Both the position numbers and the translations under genes were made by a program. From assembly GCF_035599575.1 (NCBI RefSeq), contig NZ_CP141179.1, positions 2,480,001 through 2,544,000 of the forward strand: a stretch of DNA of 64,000 nt, in the 5' to 3' direction. This document shows positions 63,687 through 64,000 of this stretch, in pieces; the first letter of the stretch is position 1, and each line of letters starts with the position of its first letter. Source of the stretch: Roseovarius sp. Pro17 (GTDB lineage: Bacteria > Pseudomonadota > Alphaproteobacteria > Rhodobacterales > Rhodobacteraceae). The notes beneath the pieces were generated by a model. The model saw only the letters and a program-made list of their open reading frames with translations, did not search any database and was not told the DNA's origin.

Positions 63687-64000
63687 CTAGTCGCGGCGTG
63701 TCCGCTCGACCTTTTTCTTGGTCTTGGCAGCCTTCTTTTTCGCCGAGCCCAGCTTGCGCTTGGGTGGCTGACCACGGGCGCGGCCCCGGCCCTGTGGCAT
63801 GGTCTTGCCCTCAACGCTGATCAGTTCCAGCGCTATGCCGCCCGTGACCGGTGCGGCTTCTGCCAGCTTCACCGTCACGCGCTGCCCCAGTGTGATGATA
63901 CGGCCTGATTCCGACCCCATCAGCGTGGCTGAATCCGCGTCGAAATGGAAATACTCATGCCCCAGATTCCGCATCGGGATGAGGCCATCGGCCCCCGTTT
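63687..64000 (-). CDS. rnr: ribonuclease R, C-terminal part (runs off window end)
   Basis: The frame is open to the window edge. It contains the end of the S1 RNA-binding domain (GADGLIPMRNLGHEYFHFDA, then IITLGQRVTVKLAEAAPVTG) and a Lys/Arg-rich tail (RGQPPKRKLGSAKKKAAKTK) typical of RNase R, the 3'-5' exoribonuclease that degrades structured RNA. The catalytic RNB domain would lie beyond 64000, so only about 104 residues are visible. An in-frame ATG at 63974 is internal and not the start. Confidence 0.88.
   Translation of the reverse strand, partial: TGADGLIPMRNLGHEYFHFDADSATLMGSESGRIITLGQRVTVKLAEAAPVTGGIALELISVEGKTMPQGRGRARGQPPKRKLGSAKKKAAKTKKKVERTRRD

Overview
The window reads as a chromosomal segment of a GC-rich alphaproteobacterium, most likely a marine Rhodobacterales (Roseobacter-group) member. 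Supporting signs are a Pcs-type phosphatidylcholine synthase, two TRAP transporter sets, a BioMNY biotin transporter, a carnitine catabolic cluster with a BKACE enzyme, the DUF1150/Hsp20 pair, a Sat-CysC fusion, and an Irr/ICE-like iron box. No rRNA or replication origin is visible, and genus assignment is not possible from reading alone.

Layout. 0-10.7 kb is mostly core: a YiiX-like amidase, DUF484-xerC, pcs, a sulfotransferase-like gene, trpA-ogt, a PhzF homologue, ychF, glutaminase, an aspartate-type aminotransferase and an SDR. At 10,856 lies tRNA-Ser(GCU). Its 3' end is duplicated at 15,781, bounding a 4.85-kb island. The island holds an integrase cut short by a 1.5-kb IS3-family element, an AlbA_2 (Schlafen-type) protein whose end is also supplied by the IS, an intact serine recombinase and a small membrane protein. 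A methyltransferase plus LicD-like pair follows just outside the repeat.

18-30 kb: TIGR02186/TSUP pair; overlapping nifU-tsaB-rimI-lysE run with an iron-box-like palindrome upstream; cardiolipin synthase; a YrhK protein and a MarC remnant; a TRAP permease pair with its binding protein on the opposite strand; bioMNY. 30.5-33.7 kb holds an unusual couple: a fused E1 alpha/beta 2-oxoacid dehydrogenase translationally coupled to a FabD-like acyltransferase that has lost the malonate-binding arginine.

33.7-46.3 kb is a large minus-strand block: a full TRAP transporter, a PAS histidine kinase, then a probable gamma-butyrobetaine/carnitine-to-glycine-betaine operon (hydratase, NDP-forming CoA ligase, acyl-CoA dehydrogenase, carnitine dehydrogenase-thioesterase fusion, SDR, BKACE) with a divergent GlxA-type regulator. 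A perfect 13-bp hairpin lies inside this operon.

46.4-64 kb returns to core functions: ybjN-proC-csaA-hydroxyacid dehydrogenase-KASIII; ubiK; lgt-midA-pgeF; a Hint-domain protein; lrp/trxB; sat-cysC; a GT10 glycosyltransferase; hsp20-DUF1150 with a sigma32-like promoter; purEK; and the 3' end of rnr at the window edge. Most starts were chosen by visible Shine-Dalgarno spacing. No CRISPR array or prophage structural genes were seen.
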